NCBI GenBank assembly: GCA_913061275.1
Contig: CAJXSR010000018.1
Coordinates: 1 to 64,000, forward strand
Direction: 5' to 3'
DNA: 64,000 bases
Source: an uncultured Paracoccaceae bacterium
GTDB lineage: Bacteria > Pseudomonadota > Alphaproteobacteria > Rhodobacterales > Rhodobacteraceae
Of the stretch, positions 21,191-30,852 are shown one piece after another (within the stretch, counting starts at the first letter, position 1; every line of letters starts with the position of its first letter). The notes beneath the pieces were generated by a model that was given only the letters and a program-made list of their open reading frames with translations, did no database searches and was not told the DNA's origin. Position numbers and translations under genes: made by a program.

Positions 21191-22318
21191 CTAATCTTCT
21201 GCGTTGGCCTCACCGCGACTTTTACCGACCACATCTTGTGCCAGAACAGCCGCCATAAACAGATCCAGATCGCCGTCTAACACACCTTGTGTGTCTGATG
21301 TCTCTGTATTGGTGCGCAAATCTTTAACCATCTGATAAGGTTGCAAAACATAGGATCGTATCTGATTTCCCCACCCCGCATCGCCTTTATTTTCATGCGC
21401 TTCATTGACCGCTTCATTACGGCGGTCCATTTCCATCTGATATAGCCGTGACTTCAGTGCTTTCATGGCAATATCACGGTTTTGATGTTGTGATTTAACC
21501 GATGATGTTGTCACAATCCCAGTTGGAATGTGGGTCATGCGTACCGCACTATCTGTTGTGTTCACATGCTGACCACCCGCACCAGATGACCGATATGTAT
21601 CTACGCGTACGTCCGACATATTCACTTCAATTTCGATATTGTCGTCAACAACCGGGTAAACAGTGATCGAACTAAATGAGGTATGCCGCTTGGCAGCGCT
21701 GTCAAAAGGTGAAATGCGCACCAAACGGTGTACGCCACTTTCCGACTTCAACCAGCCATAAGCATTATGTCCAGATATTTTATATGAGGCAGATTTAATC
21801 CCGGCTTCATCCCCTGCAGTTTCTGACTGCAATTCTACTTTATAGCCCTTCTTTTCGGCCCAACGAACGTACATACGTGCCAACATCGCTGCCCAATCAC
21901 AGCTTTCCGTACCACCGGCACCTGATTTGACTTCGATAAATGTATCGTTCGCATCCGCTTCACCATTTAACAAAGCTTCTAGTTTTCGTTTTTTGGCTAC
22001 ATTTTCCAATGCTTTGATGGCATTTTCAGCGTCTTCAACAACCTCTTGGTCGTCTTCCATTTCACCTAGTTCAATCAGATCAACATTATCGGTTAATTCT
22101 TGATTAAGGGATTGAAAATTTTCAATAGCATCAACTAACGCCTGACGTTCACGCATTAATTTTTGCGCATTATCAGGATCATTCCACAAATCCGGGTCTT
22201 CGGACATCGCATTGAATTCTTCCAAACGGTGTTCAGCCGTCTCCCAATCCATGCGTTGCTTTAGAAGGTCTAAACAATCGTGAATTTCAGTTACTATATT
22301 TTCTATTTCTGCGCGCAT
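21191..22318 (-). CDS. prfB: Peptide chain release factor 2
   Basis: Recognises UGA and UAA stop codons and triggers peptide release on the ribosome. The stop-codon recognition tripeptide SPF is at 203-205 and the catalytic GGQ at 248-250. The 375-residue reading frame is continuous from the ATG: the in-frame UGA and programmed +1 frameshift seen in many bacterial prfB genes near codon 26 are absent. It is the last gene of the amiC-ponA-prfB run. Confidence 0.96.
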   Translation of the reverse strand: MRAEIENIVTEIHDCLDLLKQRMDWETAEHRLEEFNAMSEDPDLWNDPDNAQKLMRERQALVDAIENFQSLNQELTDNVDLIELGEMEDDQEVVEDAENAIKALENVAKKRKLEALLNGEADANDTFIEVKSGAGGTESCDWAAMLARMYVRWAEKKGYKVELQSETAGDEAGIKSASYKISGHNAYGWLKSESGVHRLVRISPFDSAAKRHTSFSSITVYPVVDDNIEIEVNMSDVRVDTYRSSGAGGQHVNTTDSAVRMTHIPTGIVTTSSVKSQHQNRDIAMKALKSRLYQMEMDRRNEAVNEAHENKGDAGWGNQIRSYVLQPYQMVKDLRTNTETSDTQGVLDGDLDLFMAAVLAQDVVGKSRGEANAED

Positions 22319-22380
22319 TAGCCTTGCTTACCCCAAGTATTTACATTCTTTTACAAAGCCGCATGGCTAGGGTAAACGCT

Positions 22381-24915
22381 TTAATATATACCGCCCGATG
22401 ATAATGAACCAAAAGTGGCTTTTTTCGGTATTATTTTCACTTCACCGGTTGATGTTGTCACCGCAGTATCATCACTGTCTTCGCCACGTTCAAACAGTTG
22501 CAGATCAGAGCCAAGACCCCAACCGCCATCAATAATATCCATCATGCCGTCAAACGGTTCTTCACCGACCCGAAATAATTCTGCAACAACATATTCGCCT
22601 GACGCATCATCTGATAATCTTGTGCCAGTGTAACGGTCATATTTGCGAAACACTGTATTTTCGGGGACTTTGAAATCACTTGACCCGTAACGTTCAATCG
22701 CTTTTTTCATGAAACTTGTAAAAACAGGGCCGCACATACTACCGCCATAGGCACCGTGGCCCAAGCTACGGGGCAAATCATACCCCATATAACAACCTGC
22801 AACGATATTAGGTGTGAAACCTACAAACCACACATCTTTTGAATCGTTTGTTGTACCTGTTTTACCTGCCACAGGCACGCCAAGTCTTACCGTACCACTT
22901 GCGGTTCCACGCTCAACAACACCGCGCATCATAGACGTTAGCTGATAGGCCGTCACCTCATCCATGATCCGTTCGCGGTTGTTTTGAATTAAGGGGGACA
23001 TGCCTGCATCGTTAGTATCAGATGTGCATCCATCACAGGAACGGCGGTCGTGACGGTAAACTGTTTCACCCCAACGGTTTTGCACACGATCAACCATTGT
23101 TGGCTCTACCCGCTCGCCACCGTTTGCAAACATCGCATATGCAGCTACCATTTTGAACAAAGTGGTTTCTTGAGAGCCAAGTGAGTTTGCCAAAAATTCA
23201 CCCATATCATCATATACACCAAAACGTTCGGCATAATCGGCAACCACATTCATACCCACTTCTTGAGCCAATCGGACAGTCATAAGATTACGTGAGCGCT
23301 CAATACCTGTTCGTAAAGGGGCAGGCCCATAAAATTTGTTTGAAGAGTTTTTTGGCTGCCATAAACCTTGTGGTGTTTCTATTTCAATCGGCGCATCAAT
23401 AACGATTGTTGCAGGCGAATATCCACTGTCTAATGCTGATGCATAGACAAAAGGTTTAAAAGACGACCCTGGTTGGCGTGTTGCCTGCGTTGCGCGGTTA
23501 AACACGCTGTACTGGTATGAAAATCCACCCTGCATTGCAATAACGCGGCCTGTGTTTGTATCCATTGCCATAAAACCGCCCTGAATTTCTGGGATTTGCC
23601 GTAATGACCAATTTTTGAATTCCCCATCTTTTTCAATGGCTTTCACATGAATAACATCACCGATTTCCAGAATATCACTTGGTTTTTTAGCTTTGTTTAA
23701 AGTTTTCCCGTCACGTTTCCTGCGCCATGTAAGCTCTGACATCGGTAAAAAATGACCGTCGGTATCTTCATCAACGCCTTCGATACCGATATGCACATTC
23801 TTTGCGCCAACCTTTAATACTACAGCTGCATTCCATCCTTCAACATCACGGGGGATTTTCATGTCAGAAAGTGCTTTGCGCCATGCTTCTTCACTGCTTA
23901 AATCATTCGGCTCAATCTTTCCCATCGGGCCACGAAATACACGTTTTGAGCGGTCATATTTCTCTAACCCCGTACGCAACGCAAGGGCCGCTTCTTTTTG
24001 CAATTCAGGGTCCATCGTTGCCCGAATGGCCAAACCACCACCAAAAAATTCATCCTCACCAAAAGTGCCCGATAATTGACGCCGAATTTCATCGGTAAAA
24101 TAATCGCGGGGGGGTCGCGATGCGCGGGTTGAAATATATTCGCCACTTTGAACCGTTTGCAACGGTGTTGCCAAAGCCTGTTTAAGGTCAGATTGCGTGA
24201 TGTAATTATTCTCCGACATTTCACGCAACACAAAATTGCGCCGCGATGTTGCCTTTTCCCGCTGGCGAACCGGGTGATATTTACTAGGTGCTTTGGGTAA
24301 AGATGCTAAATATGCGGCTTCTTCTATGGTCACATCCTCTAAGGTTTTCCCGAAATAAGTGTCAGCTGCCGCCGTTACACCATAAGAATTCTGTCCTAGA
24401 AAAATCTCATTCAGATAAAGCTGCAAAATCTGATCTTTGTTCAATGTACTTTCCAAACGGGACGCCAAAATCAGCTCTTTGATTTTGCGTTCCGCTGAAC
24501 GATCGCCCGATAGTAGAAAGTTTTTCATGACCTGCTGGGTTATTGTTGAAGCGCCACGCAAACGCCCGCCACGTGCCGCATCAATACCCGCCTTAATCAT
24601 GCCCAGAGGGTCATAACCTTTGTGATTGTAAAAGTTTTTATCTTCAGCGCTGATAAACGCGTGTTTCACTACATCTGGAATTTCATCAATCGGTGTGTAC
24701 AGCCTGCGTTCACGCGCAAATTCATCCATCACTTTGCCTTCAATCGAATATATTCGGCTGATTGTGGCAGGTTCATAGCTGGCTAATCGCGCATGATCTG
24801 GCAAATCGCGGCCATACATAAAGAAAATTGCGCCAATAATTAAGGAAACCAGAACCACACCAATGGTGAGCCAGCTAAATATCCACCCAAAAAAAGATCC
24901 TATTGCTCGAAGCAC
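22381..24915 (-). CDS. mrcA: Penicillin-binding protein 1A (bifunctional glycosyltransferase/transpeptidase)
   Basis: Inner-membrane peptidoglycan synthase. A membrane helix lies at about residues 12-33. The GT51 glycosyltransferase domain carries EDKNFYNHKGYDPLG and the GASTITQQVMKN motif, and the transpeptidase has the active-site SSFK (in RQPGSSFKPF) and the KTG motif (VAGKTGTTND). A PBP1A-type OB insertion lies between them. The start is a GTG at 24915 with an AAGGGGG ribosome binding site six bases upstream. The neighbours amiC and prfB match the common alphaproteobacterial order. Confidence 0.95.
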   Translation of the reverse strand: MLRAIGSFFGWIFSWLTIGVVLVSLIIGAIFFMYGRDLPDHARLASYEPATISRIYSIEGKVMDEFARERRLYTPIDEIPDVVKHAFISAEDKNFYNHKGYDPLGMIKAGIDAARGGRLRGASTITQQVMKNFLLSGDRSAERKIKELILASRLESTLNKDQILQLYLNEIFLGQNSYGVTAAADTYFGKTLEDVTIEEAAYLASLPKAPSKYHPVRQREKATSRRNFVLREMSENNYITQSDLKQALATPLQTVQSGEYISTRASRPPRDYFTDEIRRQLSGTFGEDEFFGGGLAIRATMDPELQKEAALALRTGLEKYDRSKRVFRGPMGKIEPNDLSSEEAWRKALSDMKIPRDVEGWNAAVVLKVGAKNVHIGIEGVDEDTDGHFLPMSELTWRRKRDGKTLNKAKKPSDILEIGDVIHVKAIEKDGEFKNWSLRQIPEIQGGFMAMDTNTGRVIAMQGGFSYQYSVFNRATQATRQPGSSFKPFVYASALDSGYSPATIVIDAPIEIETPQGLWQPKNSSNKFYGPAPLRTGIERSRNLMTVRLAQEVGMNVVADYAERFGVYDDMGEFLANSLGSQETTLFKMVAAYAMFANGGERVEPTMVDRVQNRWGETVYRHDRRSCDGCTSDTNDAGMSPLIQNNRERIMDEVTAYQLTSMMRGVVERGTASGTVRLGVPVAGKTGTTNDSKDVWFVGFTPNIVAGCYMGYDLPRSLGHGAYGGSMCGPVFTSFMKKAIERYGSSDFKVPENTVFRKYDRYTGTRLSDDASGEYVVAELFRVGEEPFDGMMDIIDGGWGLGSDLQLFERGEDSDDTAVTTSTGEVKIIPKKATFGSLSSGGIY

Positions 24916-25049
24916 CAGATGCCCCCTTTATAACGCCATTTGCGCCTTATATGCTGTGTGTCATAAAAGGTCAAAATCACTTCTACGATATATGAGCCAT
25001 AAAAAGCCCAGACTATCCATTATCTAAGTGCTAATACACAAATTGAAAC

Positions 25050-26363
25050 CTATTGACGTAATAATTGTGCTTGTGCGGCATCTTCTACTGACCAAGTGTC
25101 TAGTGCCAATACAATTCCTTCGATAATTTGTTGCCGCCACTCAGCATTCATCAAGTTGTTTAAATCACTTTGGTTAGACATGAATCCCAACTCTATCAGA
25201 ATTGATGGAATATCGGGCGCTTTCAAAACACTAAAACCTGCAAATAAGTGCGGCCGCTTGCGCAAACGCCCAACCGATTGGGCCACACCAGACACAACCA
25301 TATCTGCCAAAAGATCACTGCGCGATTTGGTTTCCACTCGTGCCATTTCCATTAAAACAGTTGCTACCGCATCAGATTGTTTGCTTAGATCAACACCCGA
25401 CAGTAAATCTGCACGATCCTGACGTTCCGCTAAATAGGCCGATGCCTCATTAGAAGCTTCATCCGATAATGAATACACAGTTGTTCCAGTTGCCCAACCG
25501 CTTTTCAATGCATCAGCATGAAGTGATATAAACACATCTGCACCCAATTCTCTGGCCTTCGAAATGCGCCCTGATAACGAAACAAATGTATCTTCATCGC
25601 GCGTTAGGTGTGCTTTGAAACGTCCAGATAATATAAGGTTGTCCTTTAATTCTTTGGCAAATAATAATACTAAATCTTTTTCCAACTTGCCGTCTTGGCG
25701 TGCACCGGAATCGATACCACCATGCCCAGGATCAAGAACAACCACCAAAGGCCGATCACCAATTTGCCGTTGTTTTGGTAAAGTGGCACTAATAGCATTA
25801 GGTAAATCCCATCCTGCATCTTCGCGTGCGCCGACATTTGCTAAAAATTCCTCGGGGTTGGTCAGTTTGAATTTAGCGGTTAAAGTAGCATCGCCTTTTG
25901 CACTACCCGTAAGCATGCCAACTTTATCCAGCAACATAGGTTCGGATAAAGTTATCACCATTCTAGACCACCCTGCCTGAAATGCCCCAAACCGCAGCTC
26001 TGTTACCTTTTCAGTCAAAAGGATGTCTTTTGCCGAAAAGCCTGTCCAATCAACTTCTTTAAAATCAAAAACAATACGGTTTGGCTCTGACAATAAAAAT
26101 ATACGGTACGGAATGGGTTGCGACAGGTTTAGTTTCACTTCCAAGTCGCGGTATGACAGATCTGCTATGGTAGATTGCACAGTGTCTATACGCGCCAACG
26201 CCCGTAAATCTTGTGCAAAAAGCGTATTTGTAAACAAACACACGATAAGAGTTACTAAAACTGCGATTTTTTCTAACACTGCATTGCCTGATCGTTTGTT
26301 TTTGTTTTTTTGCCTTATATACCGCATCGTTTTGAAAAATGCGATTGTATTTAATACATTCAC
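25050..26363 (-). CDS. amiC: N-acetylmuramoyl-L-alanine amidase with AMIN domain
   Basis: Periplasmic zinc amidase that splits septal peptidoglycan during cell separation. A signal sequence (LEKIAVLVTLIVCLFTNTLFAQ) is followed by an AMIN domain at about 60-165, then an Amidase_3 domain at about 205-420 with VVLDPGHGGIDSGA, ISLHADAL and ILIELGFMSN supplying the zinc ligands and catalytic glutamate. The start is uncertain: GTG at 26363 has little spacing to its AGGGG, while ATG at 26327 lacks a clear ribosome binding site. It lies upstream of ponA and divergent from rne. Confidence 0.93.
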   Translation of the reverse strand: MNVLNTIAFFKTMRYIRQKNKNKRSGNAVLEKIAVLVTLIVCLFTNTLFAQDLRALARIDTVQSTIADLSYRDLEVKLNLSQPIPYRIFLLSEPNRIVFDFKEVDWTGFSAKDILLTEKVTELRFGAFQAGWSRMVITLSEPMLLDKVGMLTGSAKGDATLTAKFKLTNPEEFLANVGAREDAGWDLPNAISATLPKQRQIGDRPLVVVLDPGHGGIDSGARQDGKLEKDLVLLFAKELKDNLILSGRFKAHLTRDEDTFVSLSGRISKARELGADVFISLHADALKSGWATGTTVYSLSDEASNEASAYLAERQDRADLLSGVDLSKQSDAVATVLMEMARVETKSRSDLLADMVVSGVAQSVGRLRKRPHLFAGFSVLKAPDIPSILIELGFMSNQSDLNNLMNAEWRQQIIEGIVLALDTWSVEDAAQAQLLRQ

Positions 26364-26383
26364 CCCCTAATGATGAATGATAG

Positions 26384-26700
26384 GTGGCTGAAAGAAGCCA
26401 CTAATAAGAGTTTCGTTGAATGAAACCATGAAAGACAGGCCAAAGCCAAAGTTCTTCTCTGCTTCGTTCAACAGGCCAGTTGGCCAATGAATTGCTGTAT
26501 TTTCTTGCTTTACACAAGATTTATAGCCCGAACTGAACGTTCTAATCTTACAGAACGTTGGAGAAACCCCGCGATGATACGCGTGTGGACATTATTAGTA
26601 GAATATTGCGCAGGCTTAATGGCCGCGTATTTTACTGTCTTACAGCCAGTCGCCATAACATATAACGCCAACAATTTTGCTGTGCCTAGAAATGCACAGC
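26384..26700 (+). promoter_or_regulatory. Structured leader region upstream of rne
   Basis: The 362 bases between amiC and rne contain no credible gene but several hairpins: GTGGCT/AGCCAC at 26384-26401, GTTTC/GAAAC at 26410-26426, AACGTTCT/AGAACGTT at 26536-26559 and GCTGTGC/GCACAGC at 26679-26700. In E. coli a similarly long rne leader mediates feedback control of RNase E on its own mRNA. The same role here is an inference; the transcription start is not determined. Confidence 0.45.
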
Positions 26701-26725
26701 CTTTGTCGCGTTCAGAGTATAAAAA

Positions 26726-29404
26726 ATGTCTAAGAAAATGCTTATTGATGCCACCCACCCCGAGGAAACCCGCGTGGTTGTGGTTGAAGGAAATAAAGTC
26801 GACGAATTCGATTTTGAAAGTCTAAACAAACGCCAACTAGCTGGAAATATATATCTTGCAAAAGTAACACGGGTCGAAGCCTCACTTCAGGCGGCTTTTA
26901 TTGATTATGGTGGAAACCGTCACGGTTTTCTTGCCTTTAATGAAATTCACCCGGACTATTATCAAATTCCAGTTGCCGACCGCGAAAGGCTTCTTGCAGA
27001 AGAAGCTGAATATGCCAAAGCCAAGGCTGAAGAAGATGCCAGACGCGCAGAACAACCTAAATCACGTTCGCGCCGCCGCAAAAAACCTGTAAAAACCGAA
27101 GCAGAAGCGGAAGGTGCAATAACAAGCAAAGATGCCGTTGTTGCAAGTGATGTCATTGATGATGGCGTCATCGATATAGATGCTACCAGTTCTGATCTGG
27201 TAGATGTACCAGAGACGAAAACAAGCGAAGAAAACACTGCTGATACCGCAGTGGCTGATACCGTAGTGGAAACGCCAGTTGAAGCACCACAAGAAGAAGC
27301 ATCCAAGGTTGAAAAAACAGAAACCGCCGCTGATGATGAAGCAAACGACGATGACACTGACAGCGATGAAGACGCACCAAAAGAACCAAAACCGGGCATA
27401 GAGTCTGTTGCAGATGATGATGTTTCCGAAGAGGTACGCCCACGCAAGCCGCGTATGAAACGGTATAAAATTCAAGAAGTCGTTAAAGTACGTCAAATTT
27501 TACTAGTTCAGGTTGTCAAAGAAGAACGTGGGAATAAAGGTGCTGCATTAACCACTTACCTATCTTTGGCTGGTCGTTATTGCGTTTTGATGCCAAACAC
27601 TGCACGCGGTGGTGGAATTTCACGCAAAATTACCAACGCCGTTGACCGCAAAAAGATCAAAGCGATTGCCAATAATTTGATCGTTCCCGAAGGTGCAGGC
27701 CTGATTATTCGTACCGCAGGTGCCAGCCGCAATGAGGCAGACATAAACCGCGATTATGAGTTTTTGACGCGCCAATGGGAACAAATCCGCGAGCTTACGT
27801 TAAAATCCATTGCCCCTACTCCGATCTATGAAGAAGGCAATTTGATTAAGCGCTCTATTCGTGACCTATACACCCGTGACATTGATGAAATTCATGTTGA
27901 AGGCGATCGCGGATATGAAGCGGCCAAAGAATATATGAAAATGTTCATGCCAAACCGCGTGGAAAAAGTTAAATTATATACTGAACCGATGCCGTTATTT
28001 TCACGCTATCAGGTTGAAAGTCATCTAGGTGCGATGTTCAACCCAACCGTTCAGCTGAAATCTGGTGGCTATCTTGTAATTGGCATTACCGAAGCACTTG
28101 TTGCCGTTGATGTGAACTCTGGCAAAGCCACCAAAGAAAGTTCGATAGAGGCCACCGCCCTGAAAACCAATCTAGAAGCTGCCGAAGAAGTTGCCCGCCA
28201 AATGCGGTTGCGTGATTTAGCGGGTTTGATCGTCATCGACTTTATTGATATGGACGAGCGGCGCAATAACACAGCCGTTGAAAAACGCCTAAAAGATAAG
28301 CTGAAAACAGATCGTGCGCGGATACAAATTGGCCGCATCTCTGGTTTTGGTCTATTGGAAATGTCCCGCCAACGCTTACGCCCTGGCATGTTGGAAGCTA
28401 CAACACAACCTTGCCCGCATTGTCATGCAACTGGCCTGCTGCGCTCTGACGACAGTTTAGCATTGTCTATTTTGCGTGAACTGGAAGAAGAAGGCGTTCG
28501 CAAACGCTCTGGTGAAGTGCTGGTAAAAGCACCTATTAATGTGACCAATTACCTTCTTAATGAAAAACGCGATCACATCATAACGATTGAAGCGCGTTAC
28601 GGGCTTTCTGTTCGGGTAGAGGCCGATACAAGTATGATCGGTACGGACTATTCCGTGGAAAAATTCAAAACCGCCACACGGTTTATAGCACAACCTGCGA
28701 ATGCCCCTGTTTCAATGGAAAACGTCTCAATGGAAAGTTTTGACAACTCAGTTTCCAATGCCAATGCCATTGCTGATACCGCTGCAACGCCAACAAAACC
28801 TGAAGTAACGGATGAGGAAAAGCCCAAGAAAAAACCCAGACGTCGTCGGGGCGGTCGTGGGCGCGGCAAAGCCAATCAAGATAATCTTGAAGCCAACGCA
28901 GATCAAACAAACACGGCACAAGATAGCACAGAAAAAACCAGTGAACCTGAAGTTAAATCTGATGCGGAAAACGTAAAAGCGGCTGAGCCTGTAGATACAC
29001 AAGTAGCGCAAGCAGACCCAGCACCATCAAGTGTAAACGTTGAAGCGGCACAGGAAGAAAAACCTGTGAAACCAAAGCGCAAACTTGTAAAACGCAAACC
29101 TAAAGAAAAACCTGCTGAAATCACAACAGCGGATGATAAAACTGACGCGGCAGTAGAAGAAAGGAAAAAACCTGTTAGGAAACGGGCGGTGAAAAAAGAG
29201 GGTGATGAAAAGCCAAAAGCCAAACCAAGGGTAAGAAAACCAAAAGCTGCGGTTAAAGAAACTGTCACCACGCCAGATGCACCAATAGAAGTAGCAACAC
29301 TCGTTAAAGAAACAGTTGCTGCCCCTGTTGCCGAAATAGTAACACCCCCCGCAGAGCCAGAGGTGAAAAAACCTAAAAGGCGTGGTTGGTGGCTTCGCGG
29401 CTAA
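26726..29404 (+). CDS. rne: Ribonuclease E
   Basis: Essential endoribonuclease for mRNA decay and rRNA/tRNA processing. The N-terminal half holds an S1 domain (AAFIDYGGNRHGFL near 55) that is interrupted at about residues 100-240 by a long acidic, Ala/Glu/Asp-rich insertion, as in other alphaproteobacterial RNase E. The DNase I-like catalytic region contains VAVDVNSGKAT and IVIDFIDM with the two catalytic aspartates, and the Zn-link CPHC begins at residue 563. The C-terminal third is disordered, with Lys/Arg-rich and Glu-rich stretches, and ends KRRGWWLRG, a likely partner- or RNA-binding tail. Confidence 0.96.
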   Translation: MSKKMLIDATHPEETRVVVVEGNKVDEFDFESLNKRQLAGNIYLAKVTRVEASLQAAFIDYGGNRHGFLAFNEIHPDYYQIPVADRERLLAEEAEYAKAKAEEDARRAEQPKSRSRRRKKPVKTEAEAEGAITSKDAVVASDVIDDGVIDIDATSSDLVDVPETKTSEENTADTAVADTVVETPVEAPQEEASKVEKTETAADDEANDDDTDSDEDAPKEPKPGIESVADDDVSEEVRPRKPRMKRYKIQEVVKVRQILLVQVVKEERGNKGAALTTYLSLAGRYCVLMPNTARGGGISRKITNAVDRKKIKAIANNLIVPEGAGLIIRTAGASRNEADINRDYEFLTRQWEQIRELTLKSIAPTPIYEEGNLIKRSIRDLYTRDIDEIHVEGDRGYEAAKEYMKMFMPNRVEKVKLYTEPMPLFSRYQVESHLGAMFNPTVQLKSGGYLVIGITEALVAVDVNSGKATKESSIEATALKTNLEAAEEVARQMRLRDLAGLIVIDFIDMDERRNNTAVEKRLKDKLKTDRARIQIGRISGFGLLEMSRQRLRPGMLEATTQPCPHCHATGLLRSDDSLALSILRELEEEGVRKRSGEVLVKAPINVTNYLLNEKRDHIITIEARYGLSVRVEADTSMIGTDYSVEKFKTATRFIAQPANAPVSMENVSMESFDNSVSNANAIADTAATPTKPEVTDEEKPKKKPRRRRGGRGRGKANQDNLEANADQTNTAQDSTEKTSEPEVKSDAENVKAAEPVDTQVAQADPAPSSVNVEAAQEEKPVKPKRKLVKRKPKEKPAEITTADDKTDAAVEERKKPVRKRAVKKEGDEKPKAKPRVRKPKAAVKETVTTPDAPIEVATLVKETVAAPVAEIVTPPAEPEVKKPKRRGWWLRG

Positions 29405-29427
29405 AATCCGCTCACTTTCATGACATT

Positions 29428-29465
29428 AGCGCGTCTAAACCTTGTGTTTGGCGCGCTTTTGTTTT
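29428..29465 (+). terminator. Intrinsic terminator after rne
   Basis: AGCGCG at 29428-29433 pairs with CGCGCT at 29452-29457, with an inner AAAC/GTTT pairing, followed by a T-rich tail. Confidence 0.65.
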
Positions 29466-29505
29466 TCACTCATAGGAATTGTTTTGATAAAAAGACTCCA
29501 ACTCT

Positions 29506-30852
29506 ATGTTTGAAAAAAACAAATTAGGTCTGTTCGCATCGTTCTTCGGAATAATGATGGCAGTCGCCCCTTTTGCCTCTGCCCAGGGTCTGATCCGTGA
29601 CGCAGAGATTGAGCGTACTTTACGCATTGTCGCCCAACCGATTGTAAAAGCCGCAGGCGTTGGGCGGATAAGTTTTTTTATCGTCAATAGCCACAGTCCA
29701 AATGCGTTTACGACTGGCGGTAATAATATATTCATTCACTCTGGTTTAATCAGGCGCATGAAATCTGTCGAAATGTTGCAATCGGTTATTGCACATGAAA
29801 TCGGGCACATCACTGGCGGGCATATAACCCAACGAATTACCAATATTGGCAGTGCCAACACAGCCGCTGGAATTGGTGTGTTATTGGGTGTCCTTACAGC
29901 TGCTGCAGGCGGGGGAAGTGGCGCCATTGGCATTGCCGCCGCAGGCCAATCCATTGGGCAACGTAATTATTATTCTTTTACACGTGGCCAAGAAAGTGCC
30001 GCCGACCAATCAGGTGCCCGCTATATGGCAAATGCCGGGATAAATCCATCAGCAGCCCTAGATGTTCTTAATATTTTCAGGGGGCAAGAAGCCTTAAGTA
30101 TTAGCAGGCAGGATGCTTATACATTAACACATCCCCTAAGTTCGCAACGTATTTCAGACCTGAAAACATATGTTGCAGCTTATAAACACAGACCAACTAC
30201 CCAATCAAAAACGGTTGATTATTGGTATGCGCGTTCATTGGCTAAATTCAACAGCTTCATTGGCAGTCCAAAGGGTATTTTACGAAAAGTACCCAAATCA
30301 GATACAGGTGAGATTGCAACTTTAACACGCGCGATTGCCTATCATCGACTGCCAAATAAAAAGAAATCATTGAAAGCGATCAAACGGCTTATCTCGATGC
30401 GCCCTAAAGACCCCTATTATCAAGAATTATATGGGCAAATATTATTGGAAAATGGCAACGCATCAAATGCGGTTACCGCCTACCGAAAAGCGGTTCAACA
30501 ACAGCCTAAAGATGCGCAATTACTTGCAGGCCTAGGGCGTGCCCAATTAGCTGTAAAATCAAAATCATCTGCAAAAACCGCTTTAACTACATTGAAAAAA
30601 TCATACGCAAGAGATCCGCGTAACGGGCGCATGTTGCGCGATTTAGGTGTTGCTTACGCAAAAACCGGTAATCCGGGAATGGCATCGGCAACTACGGCAG
30701 AACGATATGCATTATCTTCAAACTTTAAACAGGCAGAAATACATGCTAAACGCGCTGTAAAATTGCTGCCAGAAGGTTCAACCGGTTGGCGCAGAGCCGC
30801 TGATATTTTGGCCATTGCCGAACGCCTTAACAAAGGCAGAAAGAAGAAATAA
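29506..30852 (+). CDS. M48-family metalloprotease with TPR domain (BepA-like)
   Basis: Periplasmic zinc protease; the E. coli relative BepA (YfgC) assists and clears outer-membrane protein assembly intermediates. The signal peptide ends near PFASA at about 26. The zinc site HEIGH is at 97-101, with the third ligand probably E163 in GQESAADQSG. C-terminal residues 260-440 are helical TPR repeats. Its stop overlaps the start of the next gene (TAATG), which encodes a DsbA-like oxidoreductase, so both are envelope quality-control proteins in one operon. Confidence 0.92.
   Translation: MFEKNKLGLFASFFGIMMAVAPFASAQGLIRDAEIERTLRIVAQPIVKAAGVGRISFFIVNSHSPNAFTTGGNNIFIHSGLIRRMKSVEMLQSVIAHEIGHITGGHITQRITNIGSANTAAGIGVLLGVLTAAAGGGSGAIGIAAAGQSIGQRNYYSFTRGQESAADQSGARYMANAGINPSAALDVLNIFRGQEALSISRQDAYTLTHPLSSQRISDLKTYVAAYKHRPTTQSKTVDYWYARSLAKFNSFIGSPKGILRKVPKSDTGEIATLTRAIAYHRLPNKKKSLKAIKRLISMRPKDPYYQELYGQILLENGNASNAVTAYRKAVQQQPKDAQLLAGLGRAQLAVKSKSSAKTALTTLKKSYARDPRNGRMLRDLGVAYAKTGNPGMASATTAERYALSSNFKQAEIHAKRAVKLLPEGSTGWRRAADILAIAERLNKGRKKK

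Noticed and set aside
26962-27496. Overlapping frames on the minus strand inside rne
   Set aside because: They mirror the acidic insertion of RNase E, have low complexity, and lie within a clearly coding gene.
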